Source of the DNA: Desulfobacteraceae bacterium
GTDB taxonomy: Bacteria > Desulfobacterota > Desulfobacteria > Desulfobacterales > Desulfobacteraceae
DNA length: 64,000 nucleotides
Direction of reading: 5' to 3'
NCBI GenBank assembly: GCA_016744295.1
Contig: JADGEQ010000018.1
Span: forward strand, 1-64,000
The notes under the pieces are model-generated. The model was not told the DNA's origin, searched no databases, and saw only the letters and a list, made by a program, of their open reading frames with translations. Position 1 is the stretch's first letter. Each line of letters begins with the position of its first letter. Shown here one piece after another: positions 47,225-56,390 of this stretch. The position numbers and the translations under genes were made by a program.

Positions 47225-48226
47225 ATGGATAATTCGCTCATTCAATTGATGGGAAAATATCAAAGGGGAAACAGGCCGGTATTCCATACCAGCCCCTTTT
47301 TACCATTGACGCACATACGTGAAAAAAAGTTGTCCTTTAATGATATTATGAAAGAGTCCGGTCCCATGACCCAAGCGGCCTTAATGAGTTTTGAGTTCGG
47401 CTTCGAAAATACAGTATTGCCCTTTGACCTGAATGTGGAAGCTGAAATTTTGGGCGCCGGGGTTCGATATCACGAAGGGTTCGATGGACATCCTGTATTT
47501 CCAACCATTGCTGAAAAACCGGTTTCATCGGTTAAGGATATCCATATTCCGGATGATCTGGAACAAAGTGGCCGGATGCCGGTACTTTTGGAATCGATTC
47601 GTTCGATCAGGGAGCAGGCTCACAACAAAGGGGCAATCGGCGCATTCATGACCGGTCCTTTTACGCTGGCCGGGCAAGTGATGGATATGGACAAACTATA
47701 TGTAATGCTTTTGAAACAGCCAGAATTGTCCCGGAAAATTTTTGAAAAGCTTACAAAATTGATTCTTAAATTAAAAGAAGTATACATCCGTGCCGGCATT
47801 GATTTTATTTTTATAGTAGAGGGGGGAAGTGCCGCCATCTCTCCCAAAACATTTCGAGAACTGATTTTGCCCCAGATGCAGCGTATTTTTGAATCTAAAG
47901 AAGTTCCTCACATTGCATATATTTCTGGTAATACAAATACTTTTGAAGAATTTATATCGGCATGTGACCCGGATGGGATTGTCCTTGGAGCGGAATCCAG
48001 TGTTGAAACGGCCAGGGGGCTTTTGCTCAAATCGATACCGCTGTTCAGCCCATGCGGCAGCTACGACATGATGGCGACTGCCACACGGGCAAAGGTCATT
48101 GAAACAGTCAATCGCCATCTGGACAAGGGCTTTATAACCGCGGGGCCACCGGCGGATATCTACCCTCCTGCAAAGATTGAGAACATCAAGGCTTTTGTCG
48201 AGGCTGTACAAGTGTATAAGGCTTAG
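47225..48226 (+). CDS. uroporphyrinogen decarboxylase/MtaA-like methyltransferase
   Basis: A 333-residue TIM-barrel protein. I start at ATG 47225 with AAGGAAA upstream. The pattern (GFENTVLPFDLNVEAEILGAGVRY, GAFMTGPFTLAGQVM, FIVEGGSAAISPKTFRELILPQMQRIF, HIAYISGNTNTFEEFISACDPDGIVLGAE) fits the MtaA/CmuA group, which moves methyl groups between corrinoid proteins and thiols, rather than HemE of haem synthesis. The Zn-ligand set of MtaA is only partly visible (CGSYD near the end). It is paired with the molybdopterin enzyme. Methyl or corrinoid metabolism is a reasonable inference; no corrinoid protein gene is nearby. Confidence 0.75.
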   Translation: MDNSLIQLMGKYQRGNRPVFHTSPFLPLTHIREKKLSFNDIMKESGPMTQAALMSFEFGFENTVLPFDLNVEAEILGAGVRYHEGFDGHPVFPTIAEKPVSSVKDIHIPDDLEQSGRMPVLLESIRSIREQAHNKGAIGAFMTGPFTLAGQVMDMDKLYVMLLKQPELSRKIFEKLTKLILKLKEVYIRAGIDFIFIVEGGSAAISPKTFRELILPQMQRIFESKEVPHIAYISGNTNTFEEFISACDPDGIVLGAESSVETARGLLLKSIPLFSPCGSYDMMATATRAKVIETVNRHLDKGFITAGPPADIYPPAKIENIKAFVEAVQVYKA

Positions 48227-48269
48227 GCCCGCAAATAGCTATAGGCCAAGAGCGGCTCCTATCGGCCGA

Positions 48270-48953
48270 TTAAATTTTAAACAGGGACAGGGGCGACGGG
48301 CAGAACTCCTCCATTTGTGCAAGATCGCCGGCAGCACAATATCCCTTGGAAAGATACCCGTGTTCAAGACCCTTTTGGGTAATGACCTGAAGATGGGTAT
48401 GATAAAACCAGTTTCCATTTTCATTGAAATCACCGATATGGGAGAAGGCTGTTCCTGCCTTAACTTTTGTACCGACGGAAGGAAGGGTTTCTTTGTTTAA
48501 ATGGCCGTAAAAGCTGTAAAAAGTTTCAAAATCGGGGCTTTCATGCATTAAAAGGACATGGGCGCCATAATTTCCTTCACCGGCTTCGTATCCGCTTTCC
48601 TTGACCCTGGCATCCAAAGGAGAGTGAAGGGGGGTGCCCAATGGAACAATGATATCCAGTCCCAGATGGTAGAACCGTTTTTCCGCAACCATCTGGGGGC
48701 AGGGTGACAGGACTATCTCCCGGTTTTCAAGATATGAGGAAACACCCCATGTGTGCCTGTCTTTCATCATCTTGTCCAACCGTTTTTGAAATCCTTTCTG
48801 ATCCCTGACATCAATTTTTTCATGGGTATCATTGCCATCAAAAAGGGTGGAGTGCACCGACATATCAACTTCCAGCGGATCACCTGTCAGATTTTTGAAA
48901 ATGGGTTGAATATCAATTTTTTCACTGTATGCAATATAGGGGTATTTCATCAT
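48270..48953 (-). CDS. M23 (LytM) family metallopeptidase-like protein
   Basis: A 227-residue protein without signal peptide. RFYHLGLDIIVPLGTPLHSPLDARV carries the first metal His and Asp, YGAHVLLMHE, TFYSFYGHLN and WFYHTHLQVI (HXH) complete the LytM zinc site. Usual members cut peptidoglycan peptides outside the cytoplasm, so the missing export signal is odd. It follows the KamA-like gene by 11 bases and is probably co-transcribed. Confidence 0.75.
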   Translation of the reverse strand: MMKYPYIAYSEKIDIQPIFKNLTGDPLEVDMSVHSTLFDGNDTHEKIDVRDQKGFQKRLDKMMKDRHTWGVSSYLENREIVLSPCPQMVAEKRFYHLGLDIIVPLGTPLHSPLDARVKESGYEAGEGNYGAHVLLMHESPDFETFYSFYGHLNKETLPSVGTKVKAGTAFSHIGDFNENGNWFYHTHLQVITQKGLEHGYLSKGYCAAGDLAQMEEFCPSPLSLFKI

Positions 48954-48964
48954 TTTATCCTGCC

Positions 48965-51466
48965 CTAGGAAACCGGGAAATTATTTGTTTTTATAAGTCC
49001 TGGCACCTGAACCAGAGGACAACCATCCGCATCTGTGATAATGTCGGCTGGAAACTCAAATCTTTCATCCAGTCCTTTGTAATATGACAAATCATAACAG
49101 CCAAGCTTTATTTTAAGCTGTCCATTATCATTAACAAAAGATGAGGTCAAACCATAATCCACCTCGCCCAGCCGGGTTGAAATAATATATCTGGGAATTT
49201 CCCTTCCCGATCCTTCCCTTCTGACTTTTGTGGCAATGTCAACAACATCATAGGAATCCACAGGATGCTTGCTGTTCCATTCCTGCTGAAGGGGAAGCCC
49301 TGCAGCATAGAGATGATGAAATTCTATCCCTGCTTTTCGCAACCCATGGGCAAGAGCGTGAATGTGAACATCAGCATCATTGACACCCCCTAAAAGTGCC
49401 GTGTTGCAATAAACGGTTATTCCTTTGTTGTTAAGCCTTCGAACCAGTTTTTCATGGGCGTTTGTTATTTCATCGGCCAGGGTAAACCATGTTTCGATTT
49501 CCAGCCTTAGGGGATTCACCACACAAAGCCTGTTCAGATCTCCAAGCGTATTGGTCACAGCCCTTGTATAGGCTTTTGGTTTGTTATTAAACTTTGGGCT
49601 GAACAGACGGACAGCATTTACATGGGGAATATTTTGAAGTTTTTTGATGAGGGGCTTTATATAAAAAAGACAGTCTATTGCGTCTGTTTTCATGGCATTG
49701 CTTGATGAAATGATCACATCGGTAATCCGATCATCGGATCTGATGTAGTCAATTTGCTCCTCGCCAGCCCGGACATCAATCTCAACCCTTGTTTCATGGA
49801 GCCGCAAAATTTTTTCAAAAGTTGAGTTGGCACCGGCGCCTACAATGGACGGCCCTGTCTGTCTTTGGCTGAGCAATTCGAACCTCAGCCTTTTGATATC
49901 ATCTGGCGAGGCCGATTTTTTTTCTGTCACTTCTGCTGGGGTGACTTCTCTTTTGGGTCTGTCTCCATGGAGAAAAGAAACATCTCCGATCTTTGCCATA
50001 TACTGGATATCTATTGTGCCCTCATCATTTACCCTTATATTGGTGAGCTCATTGGCAAGGGGGGCAAAACCCTTAAAATAATCTGGCGTATAAGGGGTTC
50101 TGATCCAGACAAAATTTTCACTGTCTTTCACCTTTTCCACTGCCCACCCGCTGGTATACCAGTCCATTTTTCCGATGGGGGTTGCCGTGCAGATTCTCGG
50201 GATCACCCTGTCTGACAGATGCGCGCGAAGGTGATTGGCAATTTTTATCCCCTCGGACAGGGTACTCCAGTAAATACTGTTTCCATGGATGGGGCTGCAG
50301 GGGATATAAATATAATGGAGTTCAGCACCGGCACCCCGCAGCAGGCTGAAAAGTCTTACAAGTTCAGGGCCTTTGTCGTTGCAGTTGCTCAAGAACGGCG
50401 TTTGGATATAGACCGCAATCCCGTTGTTGACAAGATCAGAAATAATATCAAGGCTTTCGGGGGACACTTCATCGGGATGAATAAAATGGGTGGCCACTTC
50501 CATGCGTTTGCCGTGCTGCTGGAGTTCAAAGCTTTTTTGCTTGAGATATTTCAGATAAGCGGATTCATTTTCAAGAAAAAGATCCGGATAATAGGCAACA
50601 GATCGTGTGGCAAGACGAATGGTCTGAACATGATCCACCTGCATGAGTCCGTCCAGGGTGGCTGCCATATTGGCCCTGTTCATAAAAGGATCACCCCCGG
50701 TCACCACAATTTCTTTGATGGATGGAGAATTTTTGACATGTTGAACTGCTTTTTTAACATCCGCCACACAGGGATTTTGTTCATTTCTGGAATCCTTGTG
50801 TTTTCTAAAGCAAAACCGGCAATAAACAGGGCATCCCATGTTTAAAAGAAAGATGACACGGTTCTGGTACATCTGTTCTAACAACCCGTCATGGAATTGT
50901 CCGATCCAGGTGTTGGTATGCCCTCCTGAATCCAGTTCTTCGACAAAGGGCAGATACTGGTAGGCCACATCCTTTGAAACCATCATCTGGCGAATGGTAT
51001 GACGGGATAACCTTACCGGGTATGTTTCAATCACCTGTTGAAGTTGTTCTCTATCCTTTTCAGGAACTGCAATGTGAGTGGTCTTCTCAAGCTGTTGGGT
51101 ATCTTTAATGGAAACATATCCATGTCCGGGCAGAACCTGTTCAAGGATTGCCATGAGCATGAGATGGGGGATCTCAATATCTTTGATTGTAATTTTTTTC
51201 ATCTCCCCATTAACGATAACGGATAAAATATGCGTAAAAAACCCCTTTGGATCATCCGGGTACCCGGTTTTTTCCAAAAGCGTTGAAAATCTTTGCCCAC
51301 CGTCGCCCTCTCCCGTGATACTGCAGAATTGTTTTCCTGCAAGCGGTATCGTCCCATAGATATCCAAAAATTCAATTGCAGCACCTTCCAAACAAGCAAG
51401 ACTCACCCTGGTTTTTTTTCCTGAATGTTTGAACTCTATGTTTAGCGAACGATCATTACTTTCCAT
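48965..51466 (-). CDS. duplicated KamA-like radical SAM protein (lysine 2,3-aminomutase family)
   Basis: An 833-residue protein. After an N-terminal extension (1-135) comes a KamA-like domain (about 140-500) with the cluster motif CPVYCRFC (Cys212, Cys216, Cys219), the barrel block EIVVTGGDPFM and a Lys in TATPIGKMDWYTS at the place of the PLP lysine. A second KamA-like half follows (about 530-830; VRLFSPKFNNKP, NKGITVYCNTALLGGVND, IPRYIISTRLGEVDYGLTS). It aligns by eye with the first half but has no CX3CX2C and has Glu where the Lys should be. So the C-terminal half looks like an inactive copy. Classical KamA is about 420 residues. Start ATG 51466 has AAGGAAG. Substrate unknown. Confidence 0.85.
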   Translation of the reverse strand: MESNDRSLNIEFKHSGKKTRVSLACLEGAAIEFLDIYGTIPLAGKQFCSITGEGDGGQRFSTLLEKTGYPDDPKGFFTHILSVIVNGEMKKITIKDIEIPHLMLMAILEQVLPGHGYVSIKDTQQLEKTTHIAVPEKDREQLQQVIETYPVRLSRHTIRQMMVSKDVAYQYLPFVEELDSGGHTNTWIGQFHDGLLEQMYQNRVIFLLNMGCPVYCRFCFRKHKDSRNEQNPCVADVKKAVQHVKNSPSIKEIVVTGGDPFMNRANMAATLDGLMQVDHVQTIRLATRSVAYYPDLFLENESAYLKYLKQKSFELQQHGKRMEVATHFIHPDEVSPESLDIISDLVNNGIAVYIQTPFLSNCNDKGPELVRLFSLLRGAGAELHYIYIPCSPIHGNSIYWSTLSEGIKIANHLRAHLSDRVIPRICTATPIGKMDWYTSGWAVEKVKDSENFVWIRTPYTPDYFKGFAPLANELTNIRVNDEGTIDIQYMAKIGDVSFLHGDRPKREVTPAEVTEKKSASPDDIKRLRFELLSQRQTGPSIVGAGANSTFEKILRLHETRVEIDVRAGEEQIDYIRSDDRITDVIISSSNAMKTDAIDCLFYIKPLIKKLQNIPHVNAVRLFSPKFNNKPKAYTRAVTNTLGDLNRLCVVNPLRLEIETWFTLADEITNAHEKLVRRLNNKGITVYCNTALLGGVNDADVHIHALAHGLRKAGIEFHHLYAAGLPLQQEWNSKHPVDSYDVVDIATKVRREGSGREIPRYIISTRLGEVDYGLTSSFVNDNGQLKIKLGCYDLSYYKGLDERFEFPADIITDADGCPLVQVPGLIKTNNFPVS

Positions 51467-51490
51467 TGCAATCTTCCTTTACAGCCGTAC

Positions 51491-51823
51491 TTATGCCTTA
51501 TACAAATAATATACGGTATCATTGCCAAAACCGTACCCCATAACCTTTCCCAGTATCTCATCTTCATTTCCCGGTTCAATTTGAATGACCAGGTATTCTT
51601 TAGAAGATTTGGAATCATAAACCTTTCTTAGGGCATGATTTTCCTTCTTCAAATATTGATATGCCCTAAGGGATTCAGAAAAAATAGACTCTGCCTCTCC
51701 GGATGATATTGAAGTGCTCACATCATTTTCAAAAATGATATAGCCCATTAAAGGATCAAGATTTTTTTTAATCCAGTCAAAGCTTTTTTTGATTATTTTA
51801 TCGTCTGAATAATCCTTAAACAT
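51491..51823 (-). CDS. small unknown protein
   Basis: A 110-residue acidic protein with no membrane segment. The opening SDDKIIKKSFDWIKKNLDP and the ending YGFGNDTVYYLYKA suggest an alpha/beta fold. It lies between potA (93 bases before) and the KamA-like gene (25 bases after) on the same strand, so may belong to that transcript. Family not recognised. Confidence 0.5.
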   Translation of the reverse strand: MFKDYSDDKIIKKSFDWIKKNLDPLMGYIIFENDVSTSISSGEAESIFSESLRAYQYLKKENHALRKVYDSKSSKEYLVIQIEPGNEDEILGKVMGYGFGNDTVYYLYKA

Positions 51824-51915
51824 ACTTCTTTTACAACCTTCTATCCCAACACTTGTGGTGAAATTCCATTGTTCTACCCGGTTCTAACGTGTTTAAATAA
51901 CCTTATGTCCTGTGC

Positions 51916-53019
51916 TTACACTTTAAGCAATCGGCAGTTCTTCTGTGAAACTTTCATGGCCACCTCATCACCCCGCCTGTATGGAGATCGCTTGACAAAA
52001 TTAATCGCATGCAGCACCAGTTTGTTCTCAAGTTCTACAAAATAACTGACTTCTCCTCCCATATAACTGCGATCCACTATTTTTCCAAAAAAAACATTCT
52101 CCCCTGGTTCCGGGAGGTATTCGGCTCTGTAATCCAGGATAAATTTTTGCGCCCGGATGACCATTTCCACCTTGTCCCCTTTGTTAAATGCTCCTGCCGG
52201 AACCGCAAGACAATGCGTTTTGTCGTCCAGGGTTACACCCAAAAGGTCGCCCTGTTTCTCATCTACAAGGGCATCCAGAAAATTGGAATGCCCTAAAAAA
52301 TCAGCCACAAAATGGTTGGTTGAATTATTGTAAACTTCTTCAGGGGTTCCCTGCTGCTGGATAAATCCGTCTTTCATGACAACCACCTTATCCGACATGG
52401 ACAAGGCTTCTCTTTGATCATGGGTAACAAAAATTGTGGTCACGCCCAAATCCTGTTGCAGGTTGTCAATTTCTCTTCTCATGTCCTCTCTTAAATTTTC
52501 ATCAAGAGCAGATAAGGGTTCATCCATCAATAATACATCCGGTTCGATAACAATGGCCCTTGCAAGGGCGATCCGTTGCTGCTGGCCGCCGGATAACTGG
52601 GAAGGCATCCTGTCCCCGACCCCGGGAAGCCGGACTGTTTCCAATGCTGTTTCCACCTTTTCTTGGATGATGGCCTTTGAAATATTCCTGTATTTAAGCC
52701 CGAATGCCACGTTATCAGAAATGGTTTTATGGGGGAAAAGTGCATAATTTTGAAATATCATCCCCAGGTTTCTTTTGTGTATGGGGGTGTCATTTATTCG
52801 TTTGCCCTTGATATAAATATCTCCGAGGGTTGGCGATTCCAAACCTGCAAGCATCCGCAATAGTGTGGTTTTTCCGCATCCCGACGGCCCCAGAAGTGTT
52901 ACCAGAGACCCTTCCGGAATTTTTAGATCCATCTTTTTAACCGCAACAACTTTTCCAAACCGTTTTTCAATACCTGTAAATTGCACAAATGCAGGGTCTT
53001 TTTCCTGTTTCAAAACCAT
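51916..53019 (-). CDS. potA: spermidine/putrescine-type ABC transporter ATPase
   Basis: A 367-residue ABC ATPase. Walker A GPSGCGKTT (about 42-50), signature LSGGQQQRIALARA, Walker B LLMDEPLSALD, and a TOBE domain at the C-terminus (about 280-360) define a PotA/CysA-type subunit. It energises import by the permeases at 54429-56096 with the binding protein at 53171. It is separated from the binding-protein gene by a stem-loop region (53046-53157). Substrate by similarity is a polyamine or related cation; not certain. Confidence 0.9.
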   Translation of the reverse strand: MVLKQEKDPAFVQFTGIEKRFGKVVAVKKMDLKIPEGSLVTLLGPSGCGKTTLLRMLAGLESPTLGDIYIKGKRINDTPIHKRNLGMIFQNYALFPHKTISDNVAFGLKYRNISKAIIQEKVETALETVRLPGVGDRMPSQLSGGQQQRIALARAIVIEPDVLLMDEPLSALDENLREDMRREIDNLQQDLGVTTIFVTHDQREALSMSDKVVVMKDGFIQQQGTPEEVYNNSTNHFVADFLGHSNFLDALVDEKQGDLLGVTLDDKTHCLAVPAGAFNKGDKVEMVIRAQKFILDYRAEYLPEPGENVFFGKIVDRSYMGGEVSYFVELENKLVLHAINFVKRSPYRRGDEVAMKVSQKNCRLLKV

Positions 53020-53045
53020 ACTCTCCCAACTTATTTTGGATAAAA

Positions 53046-53157
53046 ATCTTCAGAACCCGGTTAAACCATGATCAGGTAAACCATAATCGGTTAAATGCTA
53101 ACCGTTTAAATGTTAACCGGAAAAAATAGTATCCGGTAATCCCCAGGTTCTGAAGAT
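53046..53157. repeat. nested inverted-repeat element between ABC transporter genes
   Basis: ATCTTCAGAACC (53046-53057) pairs exactly with GGTTCTGAAGAT (53146-53157). Inside, CCGGTTAA (53057-53064) pairs with TTAACCGG (53113-53120) and CGGTTA (53088-53093) with TAACCG (53099-53104), with GGTTAAACC-like motifs repeated between. On the minus-strand message this would fold into a long stem with inner hairpins right after the binding-protein gene. It may protect the upstream message or reduce expression of potA. Confidence 0.65.
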
Positions 53158-53170
53158 GATTGTGGTTGAT

Positions 53171-54334
53171 TTATTTGCCGGCCATAATCCGGTCCCATTT
53201 TTCCGCCCAATCAAGCTGGTGGCCATTCCAATATGCCGGGTCTGCAAATTTATAACCCTCTAACTTGCCTGTGGGGTCAAATGCCGGTAGCTTTTTGATT
53301 TCGTCGGGCATGTCAACTTTTGTCGGGTCAAGACTTGGCGGATAGCCCATGCCTATGGAAACAGCTTTGGCAGCCTCGGGATCAAGCATGAAATTGAGGA
53401 GTTTTTGAGCCACATCAAGGTCTGTTCCTTTTAGTACATACATGTATTCCATCCAGGAATAAGTGCCTTTGGGTGCAAGATATCCAATGGGATGACCCTC
53501 TTTTTGCAATAATCCCACCCTGCCTGACCAGGCAACCGTTGCATAAATATCACCATTTCCCAGAAGACTCATCAGCTCGGAACCCGATGCCCAATATTTT
53601 TTTATCATTCCTCTTTGTTCTTTTAAAGCCGCCCAGACGGCTTTCTCATCTTTGATATTATTGGGGTCCTGCCCGGTATGAAGCGCGGCATACCACATGT
53701 TGGTTATGTGGTCTCCACCCCATGACCCCAGTTTTCCATCAAGACTCTTGTCATATAACAAAGAGGCACCCAGTTCCTCCGCTTTTTCCTTGGATATTTT
53801 ATCCGTGTTATAGGCAATGCCGGTCTGGCCCAGATCATAGGGAACAGCGGAAAGAGTTCCACCACTGATTCCTTTAAGGGTGTTTGTCATTTTGCTCATT
53901 ACATTTTTAAGATTGGGTATTTTGCTTTCATCCAATTGGACACCAAAGCCTAAATCTGTGTAGCGGGCATAATCATAAACAGCACTTAAATGGGCTATGT
54001 TGAATTCTCCACCGGGCGGATAGGAAGCTTTTACCTGTGTTAAAAATGCGGCCATACCCGTAAATGCTGCATCAATAACTTTAGTTCCGGTGGCTTTGGT
54101 AAATGGATCAAAGGCAAACTTTCTTAAGGCTTCAGAAGTGGAACCGCCCCAGGAATGAAGGGTGATGGAATTTTTGCTGGCCAATACATCTTGCACAAGA
54201 CCGAAAGGTCCGCCCAAAAGGCCCATTGAAGCACCGGAGATCGTAAGAAATTTCACAAAATCACGTCTTGAAATATTTCCTGCTTTATAGCTCTCAACCA
54301 CATCATCCAACTTCTTTTCCAGATCTTTTTTCAT
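53171..54334 (-). CDS. periplasmic substrate-binding protein (PotD-like), Tat-exported
   Basis: About 387 residues. Start ATG 54334 has AAAGGAG; an ATG 18 bases earlier is weaker. An N-terminal 25-residue charged tail is followed by the twin-arginine motif SRRDFVKFLTISGASM and a hydrophobic stretch ending DVLAS, then ITLHSWGGS begins the mature protein. This is the PotD/family 1 extracellular solute-binding fold (AVPYDLGQTGIAYNTDKI, GDIYATVAWSGRV). Part of the potBC-binding protein-potA operon. Ligand: polyamine-like, unproven. Confidence 0.88.
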   Translation of the reverse strand: MKKDLEKKLDDVVESYKAGNISRRDFVKFLTISGASMGLLGGPFGLVQDVLASKNSITLHSWGGSTSEALRKFAFDPFTKATGTKVIDAAFTGMAAFLTQVKASYPPGGEFNIAHLSAVYDYARYTDLGFGVQLDESKIPNLKNVMSKMTNTLKGISGGTLSAVPYDLGQTGIAYNTDKISKEKAEELGASLLYDKSLDGKLGSWGGDHITNMWYAALHTGQDPNNIKDEKAVWAALKEQRGMIKKYWASGSELMSLLGNGDIYATVAWSGRVGLLQKEGHPIGYLAPKGTYSWMEYMYVLKGTDLDVAQKLLNFMLDPEAAKAVSIGMGYPPSLDPTKVDMPDEIKKLPAFDPTGKLEGYKFADPAYWNGHQLDWAEKWDRIMAGK

Positions 54335-54428
54335 TTTGTCTCCTTTTACCAAACAGTTAAAAGTTCAAACACTAAAATTCAAAAACCCGAGGGTTCGGCA
54401 TCCGGTGTCTGCACCGCTTATCTTTATA

Positions 54429-55223
54429 TTATTTCCCCCTTGCAAACCGCCGGGTCAAATATCCGGCAAGCAAAGGAGTTGATACGGTTAAAATGATCAT
54501 GACCGTGCCAAGGGCGTTGATTTCAGGGCTGACAGAGTTGCGTAACATACCAAATATTTTTACGGGAACGGTTTGATTTTGTGCCGTAGCCCAGAACAAA
54601 GTTGCGGTTACGTCGTCAAAGGAAATGGTGAAGGCGAACAGCATCCCGGCAAAAATAGCCGGTGCCAGCAGGGGGAAGGTAATTTCCATGAATGTTTGAA
54701 ACGGGTTTGCCCCAAGGGATAATGCTGCTTCCTCATATTCTTTTTTAATGCCCACAAGCCTTGCCTGGACAATGAGAAGAACATAGGGCAGGGTTAAAAC
54801 AACGTGGCCTATGAGCAGCAGAGCAAAACTCTTTGGTTGTTGCAGCCATCTGATAAACAACAGCAGGGCAACCCCCAATACAACTTCCGGAATCATGATG
54901 GGCGCAATTAACAAGGTGTTTATAAATTCCTTACCCCGAAATTCATACCGAATAAACGCCATGGCAGCCGGTACGCCAAAAGCGGTTGACAACACCGCTG
55001 TGCAGGACCCCAGCACCAAAGAATTTTTAAACGCATCCAAAATGGTAGAATTGTGGGAAAGTTTCACAAACCACTTAAAACTGAATCCTTCCATTGGAAA
55101 GGAGCCAAACTGCTGGGGGTTGAATGAAAGAATGATAACGGCAATAATCGGGGTAAACATCCAGATATAAACAAGGAGTGTAAATAATCTTATCAATGAC
55201 CATCCTGAAATAAATTTTTTCAT
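54429..55223 (-). CDS. potC: ABC transporter permease (PotC-like)
   Basis: A 264-residue membrane protein with six segments and the permease EAA loop (EEAALSLGANPFQTFMEITFPLLAP). The N-terminal PIIAVIILSFNPQQFGSFP is typical for PotC. It begins 4 bases after the PotB-like gene ends. Subfamily assigned from size and gene order. Confidence 0.88.
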   Translation of the reverse strand: MKKFISGWSLIRLFTLLVYIWMFTPIIAVIILSFNPQQFGSFPMEGFSFKWFVKLSHNSTILDAFKNSLVLGSCTAVLSTAFGVPAAMAFIRYEFRGKEFINTLLIAPIMIPEVVLGVALLLFIRWLQQPKSFALLLIGHVVLTLPYVLLIVQARLVGIKKEYEEAALSLGANPFQTFMEITFPLLAPAIFAGMLFAFTISFDDVTATLFWATAQNQTVPVKIFGMLRNSVSPEINALGTVMIILTVSTPLLAGYLTRRFARGK

Positions 55224-55226
55224 TAC

Positions 55227-56096
55227 TTACGACTCATTGCTTAAGGTTTTAAATATTTGGTTGATTCCCATATACCGATTATAGGTGTAGACAATAATCA
55301 TCAACAGCACCATTAAAATGACACTGATAGCCGAACCGAACGGCCAGTCAAGGGTTCCAATCACTCTTTTAAAAATCAGATTGGCGATCATTTCATTTCC
55401 GGGGCCCCCTAAAATCATCGGGGGAAGGTATGTTCCGCAGGTCAATACGAAAACAAGCAGGCAACCTGCACTCACACCCGGCAGACTCAAGGGGAGTGTC
55501 ACTTCTTTAAAGGCCTGCCACTCGGTGCATCCAAGACTTTTGGCAGCCTCGGTAAGGCTTTTGTCGATCCCATCAAGGCTGACATAAATATTTAAAATCA
55601 TAAAGGGGAGAAGGTATTGCAAGAGGCCCATGATGACCGCCCCTTCATTATACAGCATGGCAATGGGAGTCGAGATAACATGAAACTTCAACAGCAGATG
55701 ATTTATCAACCCGGAATCTCCCAGGATGTTTATCCAGCTTAAGGTTCTGATGATAAAGCTGATCCAGAACGGCAGCATGACCAGCAACATAAGAAAGGGT
55801 TTGAATCGGGAGGTTGTCTTGTAAAAAAAGTATGCCGGAACGTAACCGAAAACCAGACACAGAACAACCGTCTCAACAGCAACCCGGAGCGTGGAAATAA
55901 GGATGGAGGGATAAAAAAAATCTTCAAAAAACTTGGCATAATTGCCAAATTGAAAGGCCGGGATATCGGCTCCGCTTGGGGCTCTGAGCCAAAAACTGTA
56001 TACAATCACAAAACAGATAGGAACCACCAGGAGAAAAAAGACAGCGGTCAAAGAGGGGGATAATAAAACCCAGGGTTTCCACGATTTGTCTTTCAT
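55227..56096 (-). CDS. potB: ABC transporter permease (PotB-like)
   Basis: A 289-residue permease with six membrane segments and the EAA loop (TEAAKSLGCTEWQAFKEVTLPLSLPG). Near the start, FLLVVPICFVIVYSFW fits PotB. It is the first gene of the transporter operon, behind a possible sigma-54 promoter (56149-56162) that the regulator at 56391-57824 could use. Confidence 0.88.
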   Translation of the reverse strand: MKDKSWKPWVLLSPSLTAVFFLLVVPICFVIVYSFWLRAPSGADIPAFQFGNYAKFFEDFFYPSILISTLRVAVETVVLCLVFGYVPAYFFYKTTSRFKPFLMLLVMLPFWISFIIRTLSWINILGDSGLINHLLLKFHVISTPIAMLYNEGAVIMGLLQYLLPFMILNIYVSLDGIDKSLTEAAKSLGCTEWQAFKEVTLPLSLPGVSAGCLLVFVLTCGTYLPPMILGGPGNEMIANLIFKRVIGTLDWPFGSAISVILMVLLMIIVYTYNRYMGINQIFKTLSNES

Positions 56097-56148
56097 TCAA
56101 CCATCCTTTATGTTGTTCTGATTTTTACTGTAATTACGATTGAATACA

Positions 56149-56162
56149 GCAATTTTTATACC
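56149..56162 (-). promoter_or_regulatory. possible sigma-54 promoter of the transporter operon
   Basis: On the minus strand GGTATAAAAATTGC gives GG-N10-GC with a good TTGC -12 half; the -24 half is GGTAT, not GGCAC. Start would be about 42 bases before potB. The 56097-56390 gap (294 bases) also holds ATGTGGATC twice (near 56238 and 56316), in direct orientation, and GATTC/GAATC inverted repeats, which may bind the adjacent activator. Confidence 0.4.
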
Positions 56163-56390
56163 GCCCCATGGAATAATATGATAAGTTATTGAAAACAAAA
56201 AGATTTGCTATTGCGGAAAATCGCAGTAAATATGACAATGTGGATCTTGATTCATATCCGAATCATCAATCTGTGCTCAAGTCACTGAAATAATAGAGTA
56301 TAGGGTCTGATTTAAATGTGGATCAAGTCGGTCTCTGTCAAAAAGCCTATGAAAAGGGGGTTTCTGACTTATTGATACAATAATGAATCG

